From the NCBI GenBank assembly GCA_900208305.1, contig OAPG01000023.1, positions 62,001 to 126,000 on the forward strand: 64,000 nucleotides of DNA, in the 5' to 3' direction. The position numbers and the translations under genes are program-made. Below, piece after piece: positions 8,601-20,227 of the stretch. Source of the stretch: Melanopsichium pennsylvanicum (Eukaryota > Basidiomycota > Ustilaginomycetes > Ustilaginales). The notes beneath the pieces were generated by a model. It did not search any database. It was not told where the DNA came from and worked only from the letters and a program-made list of their open reading frames with translations. How positions within the stretch are numbered: position 1 is the stretch's first letter; every line of letters begins with the position of its first letter.

Positions 8601-9654
8601 GCTTGCCTTTCGAGTCGGCCTTGTATAGTTGTACGTGTAGATCGTATGCGGGAGATGGAGAGCGCGCAGATCCCGAACGAGGTTGCTGTTGTGTCGAGGT
8701 AGCAGCATCTTGGATTGACGTTAGCTGGACTTCGGGCCGATCGGCATGAGCGCTGCTTGTGGCGATGCTGCTGATGCTCGACTTTGGCTTTACCTGAGCA
8801 TCATCATTGGACGCAGGAGGAGCGAGGAACTCATCTGGTTGAGCATATGCTCTGGCAAGACCAAAGTCGCAGATTCTCAGCGCGCAGTCACCATTCACCA
8901 AGAGATTGCTAGGCTTCAAATCTCTGTGAATGACCTTGGCTTCATGCATGTAGCGAACTCCCCTGAGGATCTGTGCCATAAAGTACTGATGATGGGCGTC
9001 AGAGAGAGCCTGACCTGATCGAATGATTTGCGAGAGATCAGCTTCGCTGGCGGACAAGACCAAGTAGATCTCGGAAAAGTCGATGAAAGCGGTGTCAAAG
9101 TCGAGGAGAGCAGTGACGTTGTCGCACATGCCGATATGCCTAAGCAGCGCGACTTCTCTCAAAGCTCTTCTGGCGAGGACGTCCTTTTCGAAAATGCGGG
9201 TGACTTTTTTGATGGCGACGTTGCAATCGAGCACGTGATCGCGACAGAGTGCGACACATCCATATGCGCCAATGCCGAGTTCGCGTAGAAAAGTGTAGCG
9301 CTGCTTTACGTGAAAAGGGACACCGAGGCAGCGGAAAGAGTGGTAGCCACGAGCTTGGAGGTTATGCGCCGCCATGGGATGATCTTGGTTGGTGTAGCGA
9401 GGAATACGGTGAGAGCCGGATGCCGAGGAGGACATGTTGCGACGAGTGCGGGTGCGAGTGCGGGTTGCCTGGCGAGAACCGAGTTGGTGAACTACTGAGG
9501 AAGAAGAGGAAGGTGATGGTGGTGGAGGCGTTGTGTTTGTGTAGCCAGCGAGAGCGACATTCGAGGTGGAAGCAGCAGCAGCAGCAGCAGTCGCGTCGGG
9601 AGCGGTGTTGGCGTTGGTGTGTGGTGAAGGTGGTGTAGCTTGTGGTGCTGGCAT
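5677..9654 (-). CDS. MAP kinase (Slt2/Mpk class) fused in frame to Elongator subunit Elp5
   Basis: A single uninterrupted frame of 1,325 aa starts at the first ATG (9654). Residues about 1-100 are low complexity. A MAP kinase domain spans about 103-495. It has the Gly loop GIGAYGCV, the catalytic Lys in VAIKK (149), HRDLKPSNLL (243 on), DFG (263-265), the activation motif TGY (363-365) followed by VATRWYRAPE, and GKDYVDQI. The best resemblance is to the cell-wall-integrity kinases Slt2/Mpk1. About 80 extra residues split DFG from TGY, and TGY replaces the class-typical TEY. A long disordered linker follows (about 550-875). The Elp5 portion runs from about 876 to the end: the core begins RQLVILQDSL, and the acidic tail DEDDEDPDDDLDL is the family signature. 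Elp5 acts in the Elp4-6 ring of Elongator, which modifies wobble uridines of tRNA. The kinase may be a divergent paralogue rather than the canonical CWI kinase. Confidence 0.85.
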   Translation of the reverse strand: MPAPQATPPSPHTNANTAPDATAAAAAASTSNVALAGYTNTTPPPPSPSSSSSVVHQLGSRQATRTRTRTRRNMSSSASGSHRIPRYTNQDHPMAAHNLQARGYHSFRCLGVPFHVKQRYTFLRELGIGAYGCVALCRDHVLDCNVAIKKVTRIFEKDVLARRALREVALLRHIGMCDNVTALLDFDTAFIDFSEIYLVLSASEADLSQIIRSGQALSDAHHQYFMAQILRGVRYMHEAKVIHRDLKPSNLLVNGDCALRICDFGLARAYAQPDEFLAPPASNDDAQVKPKSSISSIATSSAHADRPEVQLTSIQDAATSTQQQPRSGSARSPSPAYDLHVQLYKADSKGKQKRLNYPGGPLTGYVATRWYRAPEVMLCFREGYGPEMDMWSVGCILAELIAGAPIFGGKDYVDQIARINNVLGSPSEALLDKIGSERAKTYIKSLPNMPAVPLENLYPNANPEALDLVAKLLTWDPDQRLTADQALKHPWLKAYHESNAKWQPPQPFDRFVEVEFIHSLNQFKRSLQSEADEMRIELEELEEEEMEHLGNRAQENDANREHAANGTSNGAHQDDGERPQHQQQCNAEARQEINRHHANANANGSDVKADSGNVQRAHDAVDSHNAGIDADAPFLEPSVEPADQETDADALSCNASTPSGHLPADTASSSSSIHTPSSASGASADETEPASPRLYAACRLSATALKSRAEHLGEGNALRKPPSFFRLGHEAPEGHLFASYDEGAEVHFMPNQVLTVARGLVEYNQAAANGATEQSRTFLPYDAKHKRVDGRGLSSGGTIKASSCVTAHSSGVAGGGSGGKHNSTSGASSGKAGGGGGSSASTPSLGQSLLNDTLFVPADGSSSGLKSVSSNRHGRQLVILQDSLVQSSTALMRQLIYRSSQRDHGFLLISTLRAPQTYLDGLPASERITTVDATTLGNPYVADKVGSVNDLVSRIQADLAALNANVSKTTVLIDSLNVVAHTEFGVVGASKLVRETLSSIGASSRLIVGLQMGGVEASTCASLLSALHSPLIWGPSTIAAGSGGSGGTVLSATIHAPALLKHIFKAYSLKPPSSCQSVQKALDILSNDAGQGTEVDTRFWDVLRNVASRGPWGVAPYEVGGGSSGWWNRESLAFESLCIANELSSNSGDEGQKGVISLSDLVNSARTGYALLELHYQSRSGKKYEEMVAICSSTGCEGGGLLTLATLDMADHSTTSAKSGSASNSSTNDASGADKHSSMMSTLPFNLSETKEQRSRRETVALPYAYHQQQSSGSDKDGKGQVGEREGEDAAVVGYRGSTGKAKIFFEAEDDDDEDDEDPDDDLDL

Positions 9655-10380
9655 TGTTAAATGTGGTGATGAGAACGGCAAGCTAATTGAGATTGAGCAA
9701 GACAAGGTGAGTGGAGAGAGGTGGTCGGAAGACGATCAGAACGATTCTGGACGTTGTGAGTAGTAATGTTGCGGCTTTGAAAAGGGTAATAGACTGTGGT
9801 ACGACGGATAGATGTGCGAATGGATAAAGCGTGAAAGGCGAATTGAACCGCGTAAATACGAGCTGAGCTGATGAAAGGTGAAAGAGCTCGAGCTCGAATT
9901 TGTGTGTGAGAGAGAGCACTACTACGAAACAATGGCAGCTGAAATGTCGGAGATGCGGTTAGGAGAATGTAGGTAAAAGCAGGATTTGGTTGTGAAGGGA
10001 TCGAGATGCGGCCGAGGCAAGAATTGAAATCCAAGAGGTTTGAAAACGGGTTTACGCGTGAGAGATGCCAATACGCGCAAAGATTAGATAGTATTGGTTG
10101 AGTGTGATGGCGAGAGCGAGAATTAGAGTGGCGATGATGAGGAAAGTGGAGAAGGAGGGATGAAGTGAAAGCGAGAGAGAGACAGAGAGAGAGAGAGAGA
10201 GAAAGAGAGAAAGAGAGAGAGAGAGAGAAAGGTACAGAAAGGCGGCGTGTGAGAGAGACAGACCCACACAAAACTTGAGGCGTACAAGCTAACACACAAA
10301 GCATAATTGGTGTGTGAAACGAGTTGAAAGTAAAGTGAAATCGGTTAATTCTCTTTTACCCTTAGCTTTTCGCGGATCGA
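9655..10380. promoter_or_regulatory. Presumed 5' leader and promoter of the MAPK-Elp5 gene
   Basis: On the minus strand this is strongly pyrimidine-rich. It includes an imperfect GA/CT microsatellite at about 10172-10230. Long CT tracts just upstream of start codons are typical of fungal leaders. The open frames here encode only Ser/Leu runs and look spurious. Confidence 0.45.
10172..10230. repeat. Imperfect GA microsatellite
   Basis: A run of GAGAGA interrupted by GACA and GAAA units. Confidence 0.85.
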
Positions 10381-13300
10381 GTATCTGCCTCGCTTGCATT
10401 TTGACAATAAAATAATGATAATGATAATACAAAAATACCTCAAGATGAAATCAATAGAAACAGAGCAGTCAATTTGGTTAGCACTTTTCATTTCAAATCA
10501 GCGTTTTGTCACAGGCTCTCTCCAGTGTGAATTGGTTGGATTGAGCAATTTTCAGGCAAAACTGGCAGAGTGACTACGCGTCTCATTTGGGGTTATTTTT
10601 TTTCTTTCAATTCTATTAGGTTTTAGATGTGTATTTGTACTTTTCAAACCAGTCAAAGAACGATAAAGAAAATGTCTTGCCTTACACGAGTGTTTTACCC
10701 AGTCACAATGAGGCAGCTCTCCAAAATCTAACATGAAGTCAGATGCGAAATAGTATTGGATGAAATTTTGGTGGCCTCGATTATTGCATGATCCAACGAT
10801 CAAAGTCAATTTGAGCCCACAAGATTGCTCGTCGGTGTAAATTCGGGGAAAACAGTCACAAGTGAGTCTTGCCGAGGACAAGGATTGGTGACCCAATTTG
10901 TTTATACAGTATGCTCAATCTGATCCAGAAGAGCAGCCACCACAACACCATTGTATCTTGTTCAGTAACTTAGCTGCAAAGTAAGTGTGTGTGTGTTTTT
11001 CAATCACCGCAATCAAGTGTTTGTATGCACAAGGTTGAAAAAGCCATTAAAAAGAATCAATGCATATATACACGTGCTTCGAAATCACCCAAAACTAGAG
11101 CAAAGCCGCACTAAAAGTCTCAACAAAACAGCGGGCAACGGTGTTCGGCGCATCTCTCGCCGACCCAATCCGGTTTCTCTTTTTTTTCTTTTTTTTTTTT
11201 CTTGTGTGTGTGTGTGTTTTTTCCCCTCCGGTAAAGTAGCCAGAACGTGCCCGCGGGTAAAAACACCGGCTATTGCATGTTTGGGTGTGCGTGTCTCTCT
11301 CTCTTTCTCTCTCTTTCTACACTCTCTACACTCTCTACACTCTCTACAGTCTACCACTCAACGCTTGCTTGACCCACCGAGTTGGCGACCGTCGCACAGC
11401 CCGTGCATCCAATTTCATGGACTCCATTTCCGATCACCCGACAACCTCTGTGCATATTTTAATCACAAGCACAGAAGATGTGGGTGGTAAGAGACAGTAG
11501 CTCAGATTCATCGTTAATGTACAGTGGTTCACCATGTCGTTGTTTGTCTCTCTTTTATTTTTTTTACCGGAGAAAGTGAGAGAGAGAAAGTGTTAGTCTA
11601 ATGCCATTGATAAAGTTGGTCTGAGTTAGAAATATACAAATGATAATCTTTCTTGCTCGCCCAATCTGAACAGTACTTTGTCTTACCGGATGGTCTAGAC
11701 ACAACCACTGAAAACTAAAATAAAGGCTGTGTCACGCAGCTCCTGAAACCGAACTTTGTGAGTGTGAATTGAATTCGTATTTCCTTTTTTTTCTTTTCTT
11801 GACAGACGGGCGAGCATTCAGATTGTTGTTGATTCGCCCACATCTGCAGTAATTTGAAGCTACCCCTTTTTTTACTTCATAATCTGATTTCTAATTGAAA
11901 TAAAAAATTAATTTTGGTGCTGCTGTGATGTTTTCGGCAAGTGGCTCGCTTGGAGCAACATTACCACTCTCTTTCTCACACACACATGTCCACAATTTTT
12001 AATCCATTTTTTCGTTTTTTTCTTTTGCGAGGCTGTAGCAAGGCTCACCACTTTACCCTTAATTTGTTTGGCTTGCTTGATGGTCGTCTATACACAAAAA
12101 TTCACAACACCAAATCAAGCAAATCAAATATTTTGAAAGCTAATAAAGTGCAGTTTGGCATCAACACAATCTTGAATCACATTTCTGTTAATCGTTGTTG
12201 TTGTTGTTGTTGTTGTTGTTGTTCATGCTCATTAATGCTGTTACAGCATGCGAAAAAAAAACCAAGCTGGATAAAACTCCTAATTTGATGTTGTTTCTTA
12301 CTCCTCCTTTCTCTCCCTGTTGCAGTACAGTAATTTAAATTGTAAAGTACAGTAAATCTATTCATGGGTGCTGTGCAGTTGATACAATCCCACAAAGCAA
12401 TTCATTCCTTTCAGTAACACACTTGTACATACCACATTCACTTGTCCAACTCCAGGACAATGGCACTTTTTTTCTTTATGTTGCTATCAACATTGTGAAA
12501 AAAAGTATTTGGACAATGGGAAAAGCGTGGGTGAGTAGTGTTGGATTCATCAAGATTGAGCACAACCATGGTTTTTGAATCACCACTTTAAAGTAGACTG
12601 GGTTGTCATTCTTTCAGACAGCAGTAAGTGTATAATAAAAAGATTACAGACAAGAATCGGTCAATTGCTCTCTCCCTTTTTTGGTGCTGGTATTCAGTCA
12701 CATCATACCTGCAATGAACTTGTAAAGTACTGTAAACTGTTCAATTGACCACTGTACTTCTTAGTGTGAGGTGTCAGGGGCCAATGTGCCTAACTCAGGA
12801 TTCAATTTAATATCCAATGAAAACCTGGGATTTTATCGTGTTTCAAAAAGAAACCTGCTGGAAGTGCATGTTCTATCCAGTTTTGTTCTGAGATCCACTG
12901 GAACCGCTCCAAGTCAACTAGCCTCTGTGAACACTCTGTTCAGCGGTAGTGCAGCTCATCTGAATGATCATATGTCCTGCGCTATACACAAGTGTCCTTG
13001 ATGTAAGCGCTGGTTGCTGATTACAACATCTTCTGGGTATTTGGGAGCCATTGTCACTGTCTGATTAGGCTACAGTGTGGGTTTTGTTGCTGTGGTTGAG
13101 GTGCTGTAGTGTCAGTAGAGGTGCTGACAGTTGTCAAGTGTGTTCAGTTCTCCAATGAGGACAACACAAACACTGTAATGCTGCAATACCTGGTAATTGC
13201 AGCAGAGACAAGAAATAGATACTGAGAAACTTATAACATATAACTAAGGTAATGAATAATACCATGAGGCCTGTTTGAAACAGTTCACAACATACGGTAC

Positions 13301-14352
13301 CGCACCAACCCCAAACCTGCCTTTTAGTTGCTCAGATTTGTTGACAACCACACCACTCAATCCAATATTATCCCCTCCTCTCTATGTTGAATCATGTCAC
13401 AGCATGTAGATTGTATCAAAATGACATTGTTTAACACATTCCTTTTTTCTTTTTCTTTTTTTTTTCTTTCTTTTTTTTTGATCCTGGCAATTTCATTGTT
13501 TTGTGAGCCAATGATGAAGCCCAACACCTGTCCTTCTCTTCCCCTCCCCCCTCTTGAAGCAATTGTACTAGAAAAATCTGTTTCTGTGTCTTCATTACTA
13601 TTCTGTAACAAGCCCAAAGAGCAACAAGTGGGGAGAAAAAACAAGAGAGTATAATAAACAGATAAAGACATTCTTACCAAATTTGTTATACTGTGCAAAT
13701 ATTAATAACATGTTGTATTGCAATCAAGTCTTTTTGACTTTGGTTTGGCTTTTGGTGTTCTTGAAAATCCATACCTGCTTGTACTCAATCAAAACCTGTT
13801 GATCATTACCTCTCACACACACACACACACACTCTCTCTCTCCTTTTTTTTTCATTCTTTCCTCAGCTTATGATACAATATCAAAACAGGATGTAAGTGG
13901 GGCATTGTTTCATTCTCAATCTGAAGCTGTGCATAGATAGATGATACCAATTAGTGACCTAGTCATCAAAGAACAATCCAATCCCTTAAACATGTCATCA
14001 TAATATTGCAAACAACAATCAACATCTGTCAAATACTGCACTTGATAAATACTCCTTCCCAATCCCTCAGACGCACCAAAACCCTCCAACATTCTCACCA
14101 CCCTTATGCCTTCACAACTGCAGCCCTAAATATGCAGTACAATTGCCTCACCTTTTGTGTGTGTGAAATGATAACCAAGTTGTTCACCTAGACTCTACAC
14201 TTGGAACAAAAAGAAAAAAAAAAAACTCCAGACACATTCAATGGGAACAATTCACACACAGATAAAGAAGCTACAATGCAATAGAAGAAATCGTTAACCA
14301 TGCAACAAAAGAAACAAGAAAAATCACTCGACCTACGTTACACGCATTATCT
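10381..14352. other. Gene-poor, AT-rich 4 kb region
   Basis: No frame here has coding character or a recognisable domain; the longest frames are of odd composition or simple repeats. It contains poly-T tracts, a CTCTACACT minisatellite (about 11318-11347), (TTG)10 at 12194-12223, a CA run near 13815, and four ACTGTAC sites on either strand (11519, 12325, 12347, 12751). It could hold the long 3' UTR of the bZIP gene, distal promoter elements of the kinase gene, or a non-coding transcript. Sequence alone does not decide. Confidence 0.6.
12194..12223. repeat. (GTT)10 trinucleotide repeat
   Basis: Ten perfect copies in non-coding sequence. Confidence 0.95.
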
Positions 14353-16089
14353 CTAGCAAACAGGCATGAAGCTTCCACCTGCACCCACACTAGACCCGAC
14401 ACCACCCCAGAAGCTGCTGCTAGGAGCCACATCCTTCTTGGTGTTGGGCTGGGGCAACAGGCTCGGAGAAGATCTCCTCAACAAGCTTGGCCTTGGGCTT
14501 TGGCACCTGGGCGAGCCGGGCACGTTCAGAGTAGGCGTCCCTGGTCTCGAGCTGTTAGGCGCATCGTTAAAGTTGAGGAACGCGCTGGGCGTCAAGGGCT
14601 GCATTTCCTGAGTGGGACTGATCCTTCCCGAACCCATACCGGTAACATTGGCAAGGGTGGGAGTGGTGATACTCTGAAGAGCCTCGAGAATCTTTCCGAC
14701 ATCCGTGTTGGAAATGGTCCTAGCCTTGATGGTCTTGACCTCATCTTTGAGGCCCTTGTTCTCGACCGAGAGCTGCGAGATCTGCTGACGCAAACCCTCG
14801 ATGATGGCGTCTCTGTCGGAAATCTGCTCTTCGAGTTGGGTGATGTACTCCTTTCTGCGTGTCCTAAAATTGCGTGCCGAGATCTTATTACGAAGTTGAC
14901 GCTTTTCTTTGCTAGACAGCTTCTTGTACTCCTCGGGGTCAGGCTTGAGGTAGTTGATGTCACCCACTGCCATTGGGATAGTGGATAGAGGCTTGCTGGA
15001 GTTTGACTTGGACGGAGAGCTGTGGCGCGAGGAATGATCGTCGTGATCGTCGTCGGCGTCTTCGTCCGACATGCCATCTTCAGACATGGGTGTAGCATTG
15101 TCGTCGTCATGCTTGATGGTGGGTGGAGACGCTGACGAGGCCATGGGCTGGCTCTTTTGTGCGTTGGCGTTGGAGAGTTCAGAGGGGCTGATGGAGCCCA
15201 GAGGCATGGAAAGAGGAGCAGCAGCCGACAAGGATAGGGCGCCGTTCTCGACAATGTGGGGGTCGATGGTGGCCGATTCGTACTCGGTGGAACGGAAAGG
15301 TGAATGGCGGAAGAAGCCAAGCATGGGATCCGAGTCGTCTTCAAATTTGATGCCATCGTTGGGCAAGGCGTGGGTTGACGCTGCGAGAAGAGAAGAGCTA
15401 GGCTCGCCAAAGACGGAGGAAAAGTCGACGAGAGCGTCGTCCTCGCCGATGCTGTTAAGTGTAGGAGGGGTGGCGACGGGCGAGTAGCTGCGACCCGAGA
15501 GGGCAGGCGACTCGGCCGTGTTGAAATCGGGTGGGTTGGCGGTGGCGGTGGCGGAGGCGGAGGCTGGCTGCGACGCAAGCGCAGCCGAAAGTGTGGAAGG
15601 AGCAGCTGGTGCAGATGCGCTTGGTTGTGGAAGCGGCGCTGGTGCTAGGGCAGCGACGGCGACATGCGAAGCGGAGGCATGGGGCTGCTGAATGGGAGTG
15701 GTAGGAGTGTGGGGATGAGTTGAAGCAGATGCAGTAGCGCCCTTGTTCTTGAAGAGGCTGTCAAAGTGATTGCGCACGTATCTGTCAAGTAGAGCCTCGC
15801 TGGGTTGTGTGCCAGCCTTGCGGAGCTCTACGGCAAGATAGTAGCGGAAGAAGACTTCAGGGGAAGAGCCTTGAGGAGGGGGAGGCTGGTTCTCGTCGAG
15901 ACCGACTTTGCGCATGTTGAAGGCGGCAGGCGCGGTTGAAGTGGAGGAGAACGAGGACGGGACAAATTTGAGGGGAGCGACATTGGAAGCAGCTCGAGCG
16001 CGAGGCTGAATCGTAGGCGAGGAGGGCATCTTGACAATATCGTCAAAGCCGGTAAAGCTAGGATTGCGAGCGACTTGGGTAGCAGCCAT
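14353..16089 (-). CDS. bZIP transcription factor
   Basis: A 578-aa single-exon protein starting at the ATG at 16089 (MAATQVARNPSF); the frame opens slightly upstream without an ATG. The basic region KRQLRNKISARNFRTRRKEY lies at about 396-415. It is followed by a leucine zipper with heptads through LEEQI, IIEGL, ISQLS and LKDEV to about 455. A short conserved-looking N-terminal helix (PEVFFRYYLAVELRKAG, about 77-93) precedes long Ser/Ala/Pro-rich stretches and an acidic Asp/Glu/His segment (about 330-355), which could be an activation region. The C-terminus has SPR/SPS phospho-site-like repeats. It should act in the nucleus as a dimer; the target genes cannot be read from the sequence. It is transcribed divergently from BBP/SF1. 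Confidence 0.9.
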   Translation of the reverse strand: MAATQVARNPSFTGFDDIVKMPSSPTIQPRARAASNVAPLKFVPSSFSSTSTAPAAFNMRKVGLDENQPPPPQGSSPEVFFRYYLAVELRKAGTQPSEALLDRYVRNHFDSLFKNKGATASASTHPHTPTTPIQQPHASASHVAVAALAPAPLPQPSASAPAAPSTLSAALASQPASASATATANPPDFNTAESPALSGRSYSPVATPPTLNSIGEDDALVDFSSVFGEPSSSLLAASTHALPNDGIKFEDDSDPMLGFFRHSPFRSTEYESATIDPHIVENGALSLSAAAPLSMPLGSISPSELSNANAQKSQPMASSASPPTIKHDDDNATPMSEDGMSDEDADDDHDDHSSRHSSPSKSNSSKPLSTIPMAVGDINYLKPDPEEYKKLSSKEKRQLRNKISARNFRTRRKEYITQLEEQISDRDAIIEGLRQQISQLSVENKGLKDEVKTIKARTISNTDVGKILEALQSITTPTLANVTGMGSGRISPTQEMQPLTPSAFLNFNDAPNSSRPGTPTLNVPGSPRCQSPRPSLLRRSSPSLLPQPNTKKDVAPSSSFWGGVGSSVGAGGSFMPVC

Positions 16090-17889
<1,800 letters not shown>

Positions 17890-19869
17890 ATGTCGTGGAG
17901 GAGCAATACCCAGAGAACCGGCATGAACGCACAACCGCTTCAAGGTGCACGTCGTTGGGGTGGCTCCGGTTCTGCTCAAGCCCCTTCCAGCTCTCCTCCA
18001 TCCAACTATCAACACTCTTATCAATCATCCTCATCATACCAACAGCAACAACAACAACAACAACCATCGCATTCCCCCTACAACTCCCCCGCGCCTTCTT
18101 CAAACTCCACCAATCCAAGAGATGCAGCACTTGCAGCCGCCGCAGCAGTAGCCGCTAGCATCGGTCTCAAGCGCGATCGAGATGTCCCGTCTTCTTCAAC
18201 AACCGCTTCATCCACCGTTTCTGCAACAGATCCCTTTCCAGCCGACGGTGGTCCTCGCAAAAGGAAATCTCGATGGGGCGATGCTCCTTCATCCACTCCC
18301 GCCATCCCCACTGCCATTTCGTCCTCCGTCCGTCCCGAAGACTTGGACAAGTACGCCATCCAAGTACGCCTCGACGAGATTTCCACCAAACTTCGAACCG
18401 GCCAGTTCATCCCACCCGATCGCGAGCGCAGTCCTTCCCCACCCCCCACCTACGACGCACAAGGTCGTCGAACAAACACCCGCGAAGTGCGCTATCGCAA
18501 GAAGCTCGAAGACGAACGCATCTCACTCGTAGACCGTCAACTCAAGCTCGATCCCAACTACCGTCCACCCGCCGATTACCACGCCATCAAACGCAATCAG
18601 CGCCCCACAGAAAAAGTCTATCTGCCCATCAAGGAGTTTCCCGAAATCAACTTTTTCGGTCTTCTCGTGGGTCCTCGTGGTAACACGTTGAAAACCATGG
18701 AACGTCAATCCGGTGCCAAGATTAGTATTCGTGGTAAAGGATCCGTCAAGGAAGGCAAAGGGAAGCTCGGCCCAGCTGACGAGGAAGAGGAGGAGATGCA
18801 TTGCGTCGTAGCTGCCGACGATGAAGCCGCCGTCAAGAAGTGCATCCGACTCATCAATCAGGTGATTGAAACAGCCGCAAGCACACCTGAAGGCGAAAAC
18901 GATCATAAGAGGAACCAGTTAAGAGAACTTGCGGCTTTGAACGGTACACTGAGGGACGACGAGAATCAGTTGTGCAAGAATTGCGGCAACAAGGGGCACA
19001 GGGCTTTCGAGTGTCCGGAACAGAGGAATTGGACCGCTCACATCATTTGTCATAGGTGTGGTGGTCAGGGTCATTTGGCACGTGATTGTACACAGGGTAG
19101 AGCTGGAGGTGGTCTGAATGGAGCAAGTGGACCTGGCGCAGTACCGGCGGTGGGAGGAACGGGGAACAGACAATTTGATTCAGAGTATGCAAACCTTATG
19201 GCTGAGCTCGGCGAACCAGCAGCAGCGGCGGCAGCAGCAGCACCCGCGAGCGGAGCAGCAGCAACAACAAATGGCGACGGTATCGGTGGAGGTGTTCAAG
19301 TGGGAGCGGATGGCAAGAAGATTCCACCTTGGAGGAATCCCGAAGTGTGGATTCAGGCTGGGTTCGGTGCACCTCGTCACAGCGATGCGGGTGGTGGTGC
19401 ACCCGGCCGTGGAGGATGGGGTAGTAGGGGTGGTGGATACGGCAATCGAGGAGATCGTGGTGGTAGTGGTGGTGGCGGATATGGGTCTTCTGCACCTCAT
19501 CAAATGTACGGTTCTCAACCCCAACATGCGTCTTACCACCAAAAACACGCACAGCAGCAGCAGCAACCAGCGTATCCTGAATATGACCCCAATTCTGCGC
19601 AAGGCGGTGCAAACCCTGCTACGGCTACTGGTGGTGCAATTGCGGGAGGGGAGGAAGGACAAAAAGATTATAGTGCCGAATGGGCGGCGTATTACGCTGC
19701 ACAAGCTGCGTATGCTGATCCAAATGCAGCACCAGCAACGACAGGGCAAGGAGGTGGTACAGAGGGTGGAGGAGTGGATTATACTAAAGAATGGGAAGAG
19801 TATTATCGTATGCAGGCGGTAGCAGCTGCTAAAGAAGGTGCGACTGTTTATGGTGTTCAAGGTCAATAA
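17890..19869 (+). CDS. BBP: Branchpoint-binding protein (SF1/BBP/Msl5)
   Basis: A 659-aa single-exon splicing factor that recognises the intron branchpoint sequence and pairs with U2AF during early spliceosome assembly in the nucleus. Order: a Gln/Ser-rich N-terminus; a U2AF-ligand motif RKRKSRWGD (about 123-131); a conserved helix-hairpin region with SPSPPP (181-186); a KH/QUA2 domain (about 235-330) with the GPRG loop (261-264); and two CCHC zinc knuckles at about 362-375 and 387-400. The Gly-rich C-terminus contains the two family EW-YY repeats (SAEWAAYYAAQ, TKEWEEYYRMQ). The Ala-rich and Gln-rich runs are lineage additions. All domains of the fungal orthologues are present in the right order. 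Confidence 0.97.
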   Translation: MSWRSNTQRTGMNAQPLQGARRWGGSGSAQAPSSSPPSNYQHSYQSSSSYQQQQQQQQPSHSPYNSPAPSSNSTNPRDAALAAAAAVAASIGLKRDRDVPSSSTTASSTVSATDPFPADGGPRKRKSRWGDAPSSTPAIPTAISSSVRPEDLDKYAIQVRLDEISTKLRTGQFIPPDRERSPSPPPTYDAQGRRTNTREVRYRKKLEDERISLVDRQLKLDPNYRPPADYHAIKRNQRPTEKVYLPIKEFPEINFFGLLVGPRGNTLKTMERQSGAKISIRGKGSVKEGKGKLGPADEEEEEMHCVVAADDEAAVKKCIRLINQVIETAASTPEGENDHKRNQLRELAALNGTLRDDENQLCKNCGNKGHRAFECPEQRNWTAHIICHRCGGQGHLARDCTQGRAGGGLNGASGPGAVPAVGGTGNRQFDSEYANLMAELGEPAAAAAAAAPASGAAATTNGDGIGGGVQVGADGKKIPPWRNPEVWIQAGFGAPRHSDAGGGAPGRGGWGSRGGGYGNRGDRGGSGGGGYGSSAPHQMYGSQPQHASYHQKHAQQQQQPAYPEYDPNSAQGGANPATATGGAIAGGEEGQKDYSAEWAAYYAAQAAYADPNAAPATTGQGGGTEGGGVDYTKEWEEYYRMQAVAAAKEGATVYGVQGQ

Positions 19870-20227
19870 CATCCCCCTCCTTTCCTTTTTCTTTTTTTTT
19901 TCTTCCTAATCAATTTATGTTTATTGTTCTTTCTTCCTTTTTTTTTTTTTTTTGGGGTTACTACGTTGAGTACGGTCAAACCAAGTAAAAAGTTGTACAC
20001 AACAAACGCAGACAGCATTGCACGCATTAATAAATTCACTGTACATCCTACAAACAGTAATAGTAAAATTGACCATATATGTGTGATCCTTGTTTCTACA
20101 TAAAACCGAACGCTTAGTCTCGATACAAATACAAAGCCCGTCAGCTTGCAAAATGCTAAACAAACAATAAAAAAAAAAAAGGAACGTGAAAGAGACAGTT
20201 TGAGACAAGAAATGGAAGCAAGAAGGA
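19870..20227. other. Convergent 3' intergenic region (BBP / TAF9)
   Basis: It contains poly-T tracts on both sides (for example 19942-19954), one ACTGTAC (20038-20044) and AATAAA-like signals for both genes. No gene is seen. Confidence 0.6.

Noticed and set aside
7500..8628. Antisense frames over the MAPK-Elp5 gene (up to 254 codons)
   Set aside because: They are mirror frames of a GC-rich coding sequence. The minus-strand frame carries the conserved domains.
8600..8870. Intron inside the kinase activation loop
   Set aside because: Donor-like GTAAAG and a CTAAC branch-like site exist, but the excision I tried (85 bases) shifts frame, while the unspliced frame is open throughout.
9657..10304. 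215-codon minus-strand frame upstream of the kinase gene
   Set aside because: It translates the GA/CT microsatellite and a pyrimidine-rich leader, and shows no domain.
14592..15578. 328-codon alternative frame inside the bZIP gene
   Set aside because: It is a shadow of the Ser/Ala/Pro-rich bZIP frame, rich in Pro/Arg/Ser, with no domain.
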